Positions 22,113 through 33,925 of a DNA stretch of 64,000 bases are shown here, piece after piece. The DNA comes from Datisca glomerata. Taxonomy: Eukaryota; Streptophyta; Magnoliopsida; Cucurbitales; Datiscaceae. Location of the stretch: assembly GCA_003255025.1 (NCBI GenBank), contig QANY01002235.1, positions 960,260 through 1,024,259 on the forward strand, read 5' to 3'. Under the pieces are notes generated by a model, which saw only the letters and a program-made list of their open reading frames with translations, made no database searches and was not told the origin of the DNA. The first letter of the stretch is position 1; each line of letters begins with the position of its first letter. Made by a program: the position numbers and the translations under genes.

Positions 22113-24150
22113 TATATACCTTTTGTAGTCTATATCAAAGTTCCTCATAAACCAATGATCGTGCATTCTCACATATAACAAACTTCAAGATCTTCCAAGT
22201 CAATCATCAAACGCACTAGGACGTGTGTAGGCACATAGAATAATTCAAAGACACTTTTCTGATCTCTAGATTTACTCAACATATGAGATCTAGAGATTTA
22301 CTGAGAATAATTAATTCAGTGAGACAATCTTCTGAGAGAATACAATGATTACTTTTTCAGAGCTTTTCATTAACTTTTAATCACAGAGAAAAATCACCCT
22401 GATAGCAACTGTGTTCTCAACACTCAACTAACCCTAAGGCCATTAGAATAATATCTATATAGATATTTTCTACACTCATCAGATTTTTAGGGATAAACTA
22501 TAAATAATATTTAATTTTAAAATTACCATTATAGTTGGACCCACTGCAATTTGTGCACAACTGCACTGCCACACGACACTGCAGTTGTCGTGAGTTATTA
22601 TAGTGCCTCACAACACAAAAGTTACTGTGAGCCAACACAGTGCCTCACGGTATTACTGTAGTGTCGTGAAGCACTAGAGTATTGCACGTCCACTACTGTA
22701 GTGTCACGTAACACTACAGTAGTTCATGTCAAACTTTAATTCTCAATTAGTGATTGACACGTGACAATTACTGCAAATTAAATATTTATTTTAATCAAAT
22801 AAATATCTAGATATCAGTTAATTCAAAATTAACTTATCTGATTATCCCAATTAATTAGCTTATATGTTAGTTCACAAATAACAGATTTAGTTGATTCAAA
22901 TTTTGAATTATTATCTAATAATAATTTAACATTATCCAATTTCACAAATTAGATATATTGTTTCACATATCGATAATTAGAAAATTAATTGATATAATTA
23001 TTCATATATAATTTCTGAAAATTAATATAAATAATTTATTTAATTAATACTTAATTTATTAATCGCACATAATTATCTCATAATTATGTACTTACCCAGA
23101 ATAAAAATTTCTTTTGCAGGTCAGTCTTTTTCTCATGTCCTTAAATGCTCACACCCTAGACTGCATCATACAGAAGTGACTTGGAGACCATGGATCTATA
23201 ATTTTAAGCTCCAAGAAAATAGATTATTAATTAAACTCTTTTAAATTAAATAATCTTATTTATTAATTCCATTATTACTTCATTATAAATATGAAATTGC
23301 ACGCTTAGAGATTATAGAATGTATTTACAGTGTATTCTCGTATAGTTCATTAATATAATCATTCCACGTAGTTCTATCCTCAAATTATTAGTTCGTAAAT
23401 AAGATCCAGTCAAATTACCATTTTACCCTTCTAATTATCTCTTACCAATAATTTCCTAGTGAATGACTAATTTATAATCGTATTATAACTTTGAGCTCAA
23501 TAACCGTTTAGCTCTAGAATCAACACTTAAGGAAACCAATATACGATCCATTAGGAAAACATGGATTTCAAATCTTGTAAGATCATGTTCTCAGCCATCC
23601 ACATCACTGAATCTCTAAAACAAAAGTCACTAGCCTATTTTACAAACAAACATTAATGAATGAATCAAAAGATTCAGTAGACATGCATAGGAGTTCATGA
23701 CTACTCAGGATTCAGACTGGTTTACATATGATCATCAAATTGATGTGTTTTAAATATTTATGATAAACGGTAAATTAATAAGGATATTAATTCACATCGG
23801 TCGTGTCATATATAATCTTACTATATAAAGTAATTCACTAAGATATCTTTCTATATCAATGATCCGGATCTAGATCACATGCATTCATAATGCTTAATGA
23901 ACCGTACTAGTGACCATTCATTAAAAATTCCATACTTTAATATATTGATGATAATTTTATACATTATTTATTATCTGAATCCTCTCGTACTAATACAATA
24001 TCATAGTCTCATTAATGAATACGAAATTTTCATAATTTTGTATAAATTATTCAACAATAATTTAAAAGAACACTTATAAGAAAAATGTAATTTCATTAAA
24101 CTTCATATTGAAATGTCAATACACATGCTTTAAAGGCGTTACCCCCAACA
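22112..24150 (-). repeat. Copia B 3' LTR (3' end truncated)
   Basis: The right edge is the TGTTGG terminus read on the minus strand (CCCCCAACA at 24,142-24,150). The left edge stops at the tRNA-distal TATACCTTTTGTAGTCTATA block, so the final part present in Copia A and C LTRs is gone. It includes a nearly perfect G-box-type palindrome at 22,692-22,723. Confidence 0.88.
22692..22723. promoter_or_regulatory. Palindrome in Copia B 3' LTR
   Basis: Arms ACTACTGTAGTG and CACTACAGTAGT are offset by small changes around a TCACGTAA centre, in which the G-box CACGTG has decayed to CACGTA. It lies within a roughly 200-bp block (22,540-22,740) packed with ACTGTAGTG / CACTACAGT words in both orientations. 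Confidence 0.5.
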
Positions 24151-24166
24151 ATCTCTCACTTGTCCT
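24151..24166 (-). promoter_or_regulatory. Copia B polypurine tract
   Basis: On the minus strand AGGACAAGTGAGAGAT abuts the TGTTGG of the 3' LTR. The same sequence with small changes precedes the Copia C 3' LTR. This is where plus-strand DNA synthesis would be primed. Confidence 0.8.
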
Positions 24167-27100
24167 AAATCAAATATGACATCTCACTCAACCTCATGTT
24201 CGCACATGACCCTCAAATGACTTTGCATGAAGTGTCTTAGTAAAAGGATCAGTCAGGTTCTGATTTGACGCTATCTTTATAATAGTCACATCCTTTCGAT
24301 GTACGATCTTTCTTACAACATGATATTTCCTCTCTATGTGCTTGCCTCTCTTGTGACTCCTCGGTTCTTTGGAGTTAGCTACCACTGCACTGTTATCATA
24401 GTATAGGATCAATGGCTTGTCCATATCTGGAACTACTTCCAGATTAGAATAGAACTTCCTGAGCCATACCGCTTCTTTCACAGTTTTATAAGCCGCTATA
24501 TATTTAGCTTAGATAGTGGAATCTGCAATGTTGGATTTGATATTCTCTATGGAGAATTCCAAGAAATGATAACTACCGACCATACATAAAATTATCTTCT
24601 TTAAGGTGCAATGTCCTAAGACACTTAAGGAAGAAGTGGATATGAGAAAGGTTCCTTATGCTTCAACTATTAGTAGTCTTATGTATGTCATGTTGTGTAT
24701 GAGACCAGACATATGTTATGTAGTGAGAATTGTTAGTTGTTATCAATCAAATCCAGGTTTGGAACATTGAATTGCAGTAAACCCATTTTTAAGTATCTTA
24801 GGAGAATGAGAATTATATGTTTATTTATTCAGGTGGAGACCTGAACCCTACTAAATATATTGATTCTGATTTTTAATCAGACAGAGATAGTCTTATCAAT
24901 ATAAGATGTCTGGGAAAGTGCCAAGAGTTTATTTTTTCTATCTCTTAGGGTTTGGATGCCTAGAACATAGCTCGCCTCTCCCAAAACTTTCATTTGAAAT
25001 TTCTCAGCTGACCACTTATTTACATTTGACAAAATTTCTACATCATTCCCAATGAGTAAAATATCGTCAACATAAAGAATTAAGAAAACCATTATCTTGT
25101 CTTTGATGTAATTATAAACACAAGTTTCATCAACATTTTACTCGAACCCATATGATTTAATAATCTCAACAAAGGTAAGATTCCAAGATCTAAATGCTGG
25201 CTTAAATCTATAAATAGATTTAAACAACTTGCATAATTTCTGATCTTGTCCCTTTTTTCACGAACCCTTCTGGTTGTATCATATAGATGCTTTCTTCAAG
25301 AGATTTATTCATAAAGTCTGTCTTGATGTTCATTTTTCATATTTCATAGTCTAAACTAGCGTCAATAGAGAAAATGATGCGAATGGACTTTAGCATGGGA
25401 ACATGAGAGAATGTCGTTTCATAATCGGATCATTCCCTTTGTGTATACCCTTGGCTACCAGTTGCGCTTTGAAAGTCACTGCTTTCCCATTTGTACCTTT
25501 TTTTCTTCTTGTAGATTCATTTACATCCAATGGGCATGACATTTTCAGGTGGATCTATAAGTTCTCAGACGAAATTGGAATACATCAATTCCATTTCTTG
25601 GTTAATGGCATCTTGTCATTTCTCGTTTTCAAAATCATCCATCGCCTCTTTAAAGGTTAATGGATCATCATTATTAGTGTTAGAGACTAGGACATGTGCC
25701 TCTAGTTCATAGACAATAGGTTGTCTTACATATCTTCCACTACAACATTGCACCAGGGTTTCCTGAACAGGAACAGTGATTTATGTGACTTGTCGTTTAT
25801 CAGTTGATGATGAAGGTGGTCTGATCTCATCAAATGTTAATTCTTCGAGAACTACTTTGCTTCGACATTTGTAATTTTCATATAGTCATGTTCATGGAAT
25901 GTGGCATTTTTCAATAAAAGACCATTTGATTCTTGTGACTATAAAAGTACCTGCCTCTAGTCTCTAAAGCATAACCAATCAATATACACACTTCAAACCT
26001 TGAATCTAACTTTTCAGTCTTGGGTCTAAGAACGAGAGTTGGACATCCCCATATACGAAAATGACACAAACTGGTTTTGGAGCCATTCCATAACTCTAAA
26101 GGTGTATTGCTTATAGATTTAGAATGCATTACATTCAAAATGTAAGTTGTCGTTTGAAGTACATATCCTCAAAATGTAAGTTCCAGGTGCTATGAGTTGG
26201 GATATGATTCCATACTCTAGCAAGTAATCCTTGAATTCTAAATATAAGTATTAACCACATCGATCTGATAAAAAAGTTTTCAATGATTTATTTAATTATT
26301 TTTCAGCTTCACCTTTGAAGTCTTTAAACTCTCCAATAGTTGCATACTTTCTATGCATTAAGTAAGTATAATCATATCTTGAGTAATCGTTAATAAAAGT
26401 GATGAAATACTCCTACCCACCTCTAGCTTATACATTGATCGGTCCACATACATCATTACGTACTAGCTCAAGTGGTTCCTTGGCTCTTTGACCCTTTCCT
26501 GTGAAAGGTCTCTTGGTCATTTTACCCTCTAGACAAAATTCACAAACTGGAAGAGTTCCAACTTTTAGTTCTCTCAAAGCACCATGTTTTATCTAGATTA
26601 ATATGTCTCAACCTAAGATGCCAAATATATGTGTTATCATCATCATGAGAAACTATTTGTCGTTTGTTACTTTTAGATTCTACTACTTTAAATAATTCAA
26701 AATTATCTCGCGTGCGTTCAGTCAGTTTAAGCATGGACAATCCATTTATAACTTTAGCCTGACAAATATCGAATCTATTCTTAAAAATAATAAACTCTTT
26801 ATTAATAAAAGAAACTTCAAATAACTGTTCATGCAGAAGTGAATATAATAAACGTTGTTCAAAACTTAATAATTATTTTCAAAAAGTAAACGAAATATCT
26901 CCAATGTTTTAGCTGACACGAGCGCACCACTGCCAACTCTTATAAATACCTCACCATCAGCCATCTTCCTTGACGAATCAAGCATTTGCAATGAAAAACA
27001 TACAGGGTTAGTGGATCCTGAATCAAGTATCCAGGATGACAAATCATACTCCACTAAACAAGCTTCAAGAACAAGTAAATGATATTTACCTTTCTTTTTC

Positions 27101-27942
27101 AGCTCGAAGAGATACTTGTTACAGTTTCTCTTTCAATTACCCTCAACCTCACAATGGAAATAGTTTCCCTTGGGATTGTTGTCGTTCTTATTCTTCTTAG
27201 CTTTCGGTGATGTCTTGGCTTTCTTCCCTTTATTGTTCTTACCTTTGCCCTTACCATCGATCTTCTTCCTCTTGTTACTTTTAACAATAGTGGAAGAAGA
27301 CTTTTACTCGGTAACATCTACCTCGCGCACTTTGGTCATGCTCTTATTGAGTGACTCAAAAGTCTACAGTTCATTGAACAATTGGGTCATGTTGAATTGC
27401 AACTTGTTCATAACATAGTTGGTGGTGAACATAGAAAAATAAGGTGTGAGCGATTCAAGTATAATGCTGACTTGAGTTCATTCATCAAGTGTCACCCCAT
27501 GTACTTCTGCTTCATGCATTATGTCAATCATGTTCAAAACATGTTCACACGCAGAAGTACCTTTCTTCATCTTGGTCGACATTTGGCTCCTAGTAGTCTC
27601 ATGACGACTTTAATCAGACTCCTGCCCAAACATCGTCTGTAGAGATTCCATAATCTTATAAGCAGTCTCCATGCTCTTATGTTTGGTTCTTAGAACATCA
27701 TTCATGCTCATAAACATGTAGCACGTTACTTTGTTGTTAGATTAAATCAAAGCATCAAACTTATCCCTAACATTTTTAGTGGCATTAGCAGCGGGCTCCT
27801 CAGGATATTCCTCAATAAGAACAAATTTATGGTTCTCACAAATTAGCATCAAGTTTAAATTTGATTTTCATCTTATAAAATTATCACCATTCAATTTCTC
27901 AAGTGCAGGTAAAGCAGTAAAAGGGTTGCCCATGGTAGACAT
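24167..27942 (-). pseudogene. Copia B gag-pol pseudogene
   Basis: The gag start MSTMGNPFTALPALEKLN is at 27,942. A basic Lys/Arg-rich region and degraded zinc knuckle lie at 27,317-27,099. The protease (27,054-26,866) keeps WILDSGSTNPVC, with Pro where His is usual. GAG-pre-integrase is at about 26,760-26,540 (YIWHLRLRHINLD). The integrase C-terminal part is at 26,138-25,911 ([19 protein letters not shown]). Reverse transcriptase spans about 25,730-24,894 and keeps the YVDD active-site box (FLILYVDDILLIGND) and a LGEASYVLGI stretch. RNase H is at 24,545-24,194 (LILYYDNSAVVANSKEP). Between the last two, a segment of about 350 bp is inverted. Stops and frameshifts throughout make it non-functional. 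Confidence 0.9.
24545..24893 (+). other. Inverted segment inside Copia B pol
   Basis: On the plus strand this segment matches Copia C 36,150-36,490 (for example AAGGAAGAAGTGGATATGAG and TCTTATGTATGTCAT; protein MRKVPYASTISSLMYVM). The surrounding Copia B coding sequence is on the minus strand. The left edge meets minus-strand RNase H sequence (SNIADST) and the right edge meets YIDK of the reverse transcriptase. The segment has therefore been flipped in place, with loss of some tens of codons at its RNase H side. Confidence 0.85.
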
Positions 27943-29860
27943 AATAATAACTGAAAAATAAAACATACATATCAATATAATTGAAATAAATCCAGATTTC
28001 AGAAAGTAAACGTGATGTATGATTCAATATAATTGAAAACAACCTAACAATTAATGTGTTTCCTTAGGGTCAGTTAGATTAATCTTAAATTGTCTATGAG
28101 ACATTTTCATCATTATTCATTAAAACTTAAAATATCTCATATTTTCTCTTTAATATTTATATATCACGTATTTGATCAAGTCACAATTATCCACCAAAGC
28201 TTAATTGTGACTTTGTGAGTGTAACTCATTATTTGAGATTCCATGACTTGATTTAGAATATGTTGTCTTAGGGTTGGTCAAAACTAAACTACACAACTGT
28301 GTGCTATCTTCTCAAGAAGTCCAACCTTGATATTGATACAGATCGAAACCTTCTTTAGGGGGATGAAAACAAATTCATCTCGAGGCCCTCACGGTACCGC
28401 ACGGTGTTGTACAAATAATGGAGACCATAGGTTACATTGACATGGTAACCTTCTCGTACTCACTATTTTAGGATAATGTGTTTCTATTTTAACTTGTCAA
28501 TTAATTTCAAATTAATTACTAGTTAAAACATAACCCTATGAATGTGAAATAACCAGTTAATCAAATCTCATTGGTCTGAGTTCATTTAACCTTCTAAAGC
28601 GCCTAAGTTATAATTAGGTAAACTTAGATTAACTTATTAATTATATTTGTCAAACTTAAATAAAACTTTTAATAAAGTTGGTTATGTTAAACGTTACTAT
28701 AGCCTTTAGAGTGGTGTGATTACTAAGTTTTAACTAATTAAAATCTAGCAGTTTACATGCAATTAATTTCTCAAAACAATTTCTATAAATATATTAGGAC
28801 AATCCTAATAAATCATGTGTTTATTGATGAGATGCATGATAAAATAAAATTGTGTAGGGTTTCATGTGTGGCATGTTATCGACTAATGTATGATCATATT
28901 ATCAATCATATCCATAAACATTTATTTAACAATTAAATAAAATAATGGACCGAGTAAGTATTGGGTATTTCTAAATTACAACCATTAAAATAAAAAAATA
29001 AAATTACAAAGAGAAATTCAAGATTACATATTTCCAAAATATCTTATTCTCCACCTCATGTCCATCTTCATAATCTTCAAACTTTGAACCAAACCATTTT
29101 AATTAAGAAAAACTATGTTTCTTAATTAAAAATTATCAGTATAATTATTTTTAAAATGATTGAATTTGACTTAGTCAAAAAACAATTTATTGACTTTGTA
29201 GAACTTGGGTCAAAATTCAATCAAATAATTTATCTTTAATTTTCAGAAAATTAAACATTAATAATTAATTTTAAAATTTAAAAGATAAAAGATAGAGTTA
29301 GTATTTTAATAAAACTCTACAGTGATAGGGTAAGTTGGTATCAGAGTTTTTATAAAACTTCTCTAACTGTGACAACAGTTGCCACTGAAGATAGAACTCT
29401 CTCACCGCCGCCCATCACATTCGGTCGTCGTTAGCCACTGCAACCATCGTCAGCCACCGTCGACCGCCGCCATCATCACGGTGGCGCCGCTGCCGGTGTT
29501 AATTTTTCTGCGAACTCACTGCCAGAGCCGATTTTTCCGGCAGTGCCGGTGCCGGAATTCCGATTTCTTTTCTTTTTCCTCCACGTTTGACTCGTGCATT
29601 CTTCATCATCTCGCGATCGGACTAATTATAATTTAATATTCAAAATAAAATTATAAAAATTTCTACTCCCCAAAACGGCTTACATAAGATCTAAGGAAAA
29701 AATAAAGAACAAGACCAAACTCAATAATCACCATACAATTAACGATCCATTATTTAACCATACATTCAGAAAACAAAATCATCCATTCATTCATACATAT
29801 CAACTATATTATGAATAATGCAAGAAAACTCACACAATATTTAATACATAAATATATAAT
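27943..29860 (-). other. Copia B long 5' leader
   Basis: About 1.9 kb separates primer site and gag, as in Copia A. It includes a GC-rich patch at 29,390-29,560 with GCCGCC/GGCGGC clusters. No recognisable coding domain is seen on either strand. Confidence 0.6.
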
Positions 29861-29877
29861 GACCACTCTTATAGCAA
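29861..29877 (-). promoter_or_regulatory. Copia B primer-binding site (decayed)
   Basis: On the minus strand TTGCTATAAGAGTGGTC stands where Copia A has TGGTATCAAAGTGGTC. The position, immediately inside the 5' LTR, supports the call; the sequence has lost its match to initiator-Met tRNA. Confidence 0.6.
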
Positions 29878-29878
29878 T

Positions 29879-32113
29879 AGTTGGAAATACGGCGCTCATG
29901 CAACGGAAGCCTGGAGCTTTTAAAAATTTATAAAAATGAATCTTTTTATAAAAGAAAATAATCTCGAAGCAAAGATTTAAAAAAAACTTTTATTGGAAAA
30001 CTCTTTTCAATCAAGATCTATTATATATTTATATATTAAATCTAAGACATACATGGATAGGAATCATATACCTCTTGTAGTCTATATCAAGGGTCCTCAC
30101 AAACTAATGATCATGCATTCCCACGAACAACGGACTTCGAGATCCACACTCAGATCTTCCAAGCCAATCCTCAAACGTACTAGGATGTATGTGAGAACAT
30201 AGAATAATTCAAAGACACTGTTTGTGACTCTAGATGTACTCAACACATGAGATCTAGAGATTTACTAAGAATGATTAATTCAGTGAGACAATCTTTTAAA
30301 AGAACACGATGATTATATTTTCAAAGTTTTTTATTAACTTTTTAATCACAGAAAAATATCACTCTGATAGAAATTGTATTCTCAACAGTCAACCCTGAGA
30401 CCATTAGAATAATATATATATATATATATTCTCTGTTAAGCCTCATTAGGTTTAGGTTTACATAAAATAATAAACTATTTATAAATGTGCCACTGCAGTG
30501 GAACCCACTACAGTCTGCGCCACACTCCAGTGCCNTGTAGTGTCACACGGCACTGTAGTCACCGTGAGCCATCACAGTGCCTCACGGCACTACTGTAGTA
30601 TCGTGTGTCACTACAGTATTGCATGCCCACTACTGTAGTGCCACGTGTCACTACAGTAGTTCATGCCCACTACTGTAGTGCCACGTGTCACTACAGTAGT
30701 TCATGTTAATCTCTGACTCTCAATCAGTGATTCACACGTGGCAATTACTGTAAATTAAATATTTATTTTAATCAGATAAATATCTAGATATCAGTTAATT
30801 CAAAATTAACTTATATGATTATCTCCATCAACTAGTTTATCTGTTAGTTCACAAATAACAGATTTAGTCAATTCAAATTTTGAATTATTATCTAATAATA
30901 ATTTAACATTATTCAATTTCACAAATTAAATATACTGTCTCACTTATCGATAATTAAAAAATTAATCGATATAATTATTTAGATATAATTTCTAAAAATT
31001 AATATAAATAATTTAATTAATTAATCACACATAATTATGTCATAATTATGTACTTGCCCCATTATAAAAATTTCTTTTGCAAATCAATCATTTTCTCATG
31101 TCCTGAAATATTCACACCCTAGAGAGTGTAGTACATGGATGACTTGGGAAACGTGTACCTGTAATCATAAGGTCCAATAAACCAGATTATGGATTAATCT
31201 ATTTTAAATTAAATATCTTATTTAATAATTCCATTATTACTCCACTATAAATATGGAATTGCACTCTTACAGATTATAGAATTTATTTACAGAGATTCTC
31301 GTGTAGTCCATTGATATAATCATTTAATATAGTTCTGTCCCCTAATTATTAGTTCGTAAATTAGAGCTAGTCAAAATTTATCATTTTACCCTTCTAATTA
31401 CCTCTTACCATTAATTCACTAGTGAATGGCTAATTTATAATCGTATTATAAATTAGAGCTAAATAATCATTCAGTTTCAGAATCAACACTTAAGAGAATT
31501 AATATATGATCCGTTAAGAAAGCTTGGATTTCAAATCTTGTAAGATCATGTTCCTAACCATCCACATTAATGAATCTCCAAAACAAAAGTCTCTAGCTTT
31601 TTTTACAAACAAACCTTAACGAGTGAATCAAAAGATCCAGTAGACATGCATAGGAATTCGTGACTACTCAGGATTCAGACTGATCTATATATGATCATCA
31701 GATTGATGTGTATTAAATCTTTATGATAAATGGTAAGTTAATAAAGATATTAATTCACAACGGTCATGTCATATATAATCTTATTATATAAAGTGCATTC
31801 ACTTACTTGTCTATCCACATCAATGATCTGGGTCTAGATCACATGCATTCACAATACTTAATGAACTGTACTAGTAACCATTCATTAAAGATTTCATACT
31901 TTAATATGTTGCTGACAATTTTATTCATTATCTATGATCTTAATAGCCTCGTACTAATACAATATCATAGTCTCATTAATGAATATGAATTTTTAAATAT
32001 TTATGTAAATTATTCAACAATAATCTACAAGAACAATTATGAGAAAAATGTAATTCCATTAGATGTCATATTAAAATATCAATACACATGCTTTGAGGGC
32101 ATTACATCCAACA
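29879..32113 (-). repeat. Copia B 5' LTR
   Basis: The 2,235-bp LTR has its right edge at CCAACA (32,108-32,113, the TGTTGG start on the minus strand). Its left edge is AGTTGG at 29,879, a decayed TGTTGG/CCAACA terminus. It carries the best-preserved palindrome block of the family (30,480-30,720) and one undetermined base at 30,535. Confidence 0.88.
30621..30700. promoter_or_regulatory. Two tandem perfect G-box palindromes in Copia B 5' LTR
   Basis: A 40-bp unit occurs twice with one difference (30,621-30,660 and 30,661-30,700). Each holds a 32-bp palindrome (30,629-30,660; 30,669-30,700) with arms ACTACTGTAGTG and CACTACAGTAGT, perfect reverse complements, around CCACGTGT. The centre is a G-box (CACGTG). 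Possible roles are a dimeric transcription-factor site, a hairpin in RNA or single-stranded DNA, or a recombination hot spot. Sequence alone does not choose among them. Confidence 0.65.
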
Positions 32114-33130
32114 TATCTGGCATCTCTTACGTCGTAGTTGGGAACACATCTTTGTTTTTACGTAGAAATTCTACCAATCTTTCTCTTTCATATTTTTCAA
32201 GGCGGGTACCGATGTTTGTCATCTTTTGTGTTCCTTCTTCCAAACATACAAGTTCAATTTCCTATCCCGCTTCATACCTCAGGTCATCTTGCTTGTCTTC
32301 CTATGATTTCTATAATTCTGCGGGCTGCTTACCTTCAGCCTTTTCTATAGTCTTCTTCTTGACAGATTCCAAAATGGTCACGAAACAAATGTGAGCGGCA
32401 ACTTGATCTCCTCTTATTGTTTTAACTCCCTCAGGTGATGGATAATTCAGTACTTCATAGAAAGTTGAAGTGACAACTTTCATCTTGTGGAGCCAGGTCC
32501 TCCCCAAGATAGCATTGTACGGGGATGATGTGTTTAGAATCATGAACTTGGTCATGTAGTTATAGGGTTTTGCATTCACCAAGAGAATGAGGGTTCCTTC
32601 TGAGAAACTAATGGATCCATTGAAGCCTATTAGTGGTTATGAAGTTCCTTGCATCTTATGTTCTCCTATTGACATTTTCTTCAAGGTTGCTTGATATAGA
32701 ATGTTCACTGCACTCCCGTCGTCGACCACGACTCTCCTGACTAACCAGTTACCAAATTGTATTGAAATGACAAGAACATCTTTTTTATGCCCGTCATGCT
32801 CCAAATCTAGATCATCGAATACCTGTGGTGGATTCCCATTGATATTTGAGGGTCCTTCTAGGTGTTTTTCCATTATCGTCTTCTTGTAGTATATCTTTCT
32901 TTCCTTCATGGTTTTTCCTTCCTGTTTTGTAAGTGCAATAATTGTGTCAACAATACAAAGGGGTTTTTTCCCGTTGTCACGTTTGTCCTTCCTATGATTA
33001 TCCTTTTCAACTTCCCATTTCTGCACTTCTTTTTTGACAAACTAACGGAGGTACCTATCTTTGATCAACCACTCGATGTAGTCTTTGAGTTGGAAGCAGC
33101 CCTTTTATGTAGTAGCTGATGCTCTTATGA
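32114..33130 (-). pseudogene. Gypsy 1 protease region pseudogene
   Basis: Read leftward: a knuckle-like end with CFQLKDYIEWLIKD (about 33,100-33,060), then the open stretch 33,026-32,637. This contains the retropepsin active site in the form VVVDDGSAVNILY (Asp-Asp-Gly-Ser in place of the common DTGS). The stretch 32,582-32,310 follows, with ILNTSSPYNAILGRTWLHKM, a motif normal downstream of the gypsy protease (YNAILGR..L). Further left, broken frames give FLRKNKDVF and EMPDI, the sequence that usually sits just before reverse transcriptase. There the element is cut by the Copia B LTR at 32,113. Confidence 0.88.
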
Positions 33131-33479
33131 AAGGAGCAGTACTGGTATTTATCCTTGTAGTGTGGTTCTTTTTTTTAGCGCAGTTGACCTCTTCAGCCAA
33201 GACTTATCTTTGATCATGTCTAGGATTTGGTTTACTGGAATAGCCAACGGCGTGTAAACCTTGTCCCTTGGGTGTATTCTTTCTGAGTCCTATCTTCAGT
33301 ACCCCGTTCTTTCCTACTTGCTATTCCCTCCATCTTCGCTTTCCATTCCGTCAGACTTTTTCCTTTCATGTATCAAACTTCTTTCTCGCTTTCTTGAATC
33401 CCAGTCTTTCGTTCACCCGCTTTCAACGAGCTTCTTTTCTCCTCTTCTAGAGTGATTTAGGTTTGCGCCCGTTAATAGG
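33131..33479 (-). other. Gypsy 1 gag-protease spacer, decayed
   Basis: This stretch joins the gag and protease fragments of Gypsy 1. Frames are broken; I see no independent gene. The open frames on the plus strand here are Phe/Ser/Leu-rich antisense products. Confidence 0.5.
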
Positions 33480-33925
33480 TTTTCATCGTGGATATCAGTT
33501 TCATTCTGGATAGAACTTCAAAGAGGGTTGAGTTTAGGTCTAACCTTGGGTCTAACCCCAGGCCTAAAGGCCAGTCTATCAACTCGATCATTATAATATT
33601 TGACTTTTTCCATCTCGTCCTTAAATCTGTGTGTGTTTTCCCGAAGCAACTCCCCTCTCTTGGCAGAAAGAGTCAAAAGATAGTATGTGTCTTCCATGAC
33701 CACTCGATAGGTAGAGTACCGTTCTAAGTAGACATATGACATAACGGAAAAATTAGTAATTAAATGCACAAGGAGGGAACGATACCATTCAGAGTTATCA
33801 AGTCCATGCTGGTGGGGAACATCCTGCACATCAGCTTGTCATCGTGATGATACAACGCCATTACCAGCATGAACCACCAGAGGTGGTCTAGGGGATCTAT
33901 TTTCCCCTCATAACATTTAAATTTG
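33480..33925 (-). pseudogene. Gypsy 1 gag fragment
   Basis: The open stretch 33,829-33,518 encodes the middle of a gypsy gag (retrotrans_gag-like). Motifs include WYRSLLVHLITNF, YLERYSTYRVVMED and RENTHRFKDEMEKV, followed by YNDRVDRLAF. Gypsy 2 gag matches at FLEQYFTYQMMMED and REYTYRFKDEMTKV, so the two are the same lineage. The N-terminal half and 5' LTR are lost at 33,925, where Copia C sequence starts abruptly. Confidence 0.85.

Larger units (their letters stand above)
22112..32113 (-). mobile_element. Copia B: long-LTR Ty1/copia element, minus strand, nested in Gypsy 1
   Basis: Minus-strand order from the right is: 5' LTR (32,113-29,879), altered primer-binding site, leader, gag (27,942-27,100), protease, GAG-pre-integrase, integrase, reverse transcriptase, RNase H, polypurine tract (24,166-24,151), 3' LTR (24,150-22,112). 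It is the most complete of the three long-LTR copia elements here, but all frames are broken and a segment at about 24,545-24,893 is inverted. The last roughly 200 bp of the 3' LTR are lost at the junction with Gypsy 1. On the right it cuts Gypsy 1 just before the reverse transcriptase (near an EMPDI box). Confidence 0.9.
10560..33925 (-). mobile_element. Gypsy 1: Ty3/gypsy element (Tat/Ogre-like layout), minus strand, split by Copia A and Copia B
   Basis: Read along the minus strand, the parts are gag (33,925-33,480), zinc-knuckle and protease (33,130-32,310), the start of the linker before reverse transcriptase (about 32,300-32,114), integrase (22,085-21,262), a tandem array (21,145-20,806) and the antisense aORF on the plus strand (20,321-19,065 and 11,364-10,581). 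Copia B interrupts between protease and integrase; Copia A interrupts the aORF. Reverse transcriptase and RNase H are missing. The gag matches Gypsy 2 (for example the shared HRFKDEM / YRFKDEM and YNDRV stretches), so the two are relatives. No LTR was found at either end. The 5' end is cut off by the Copia C/D junction at 33,925. Confidence 0.8.

Noticed and set aside
31807..32394. 195-codon open frame on the plus strand
   Set aside because: It crosses the Copia B LTR border into antisense Gypsy 1 pol. A frame spanning two unrelated elements in the wrong orientation is chance.
33261..33455. Two overlapping Ser/Phe-rich open frames on the plus strand
   Set aside because: They lie antisense to the decayed Gypsy 1 gag-protease spacer, have no recognisable domain, and have no counterpart in Gypsy 2.
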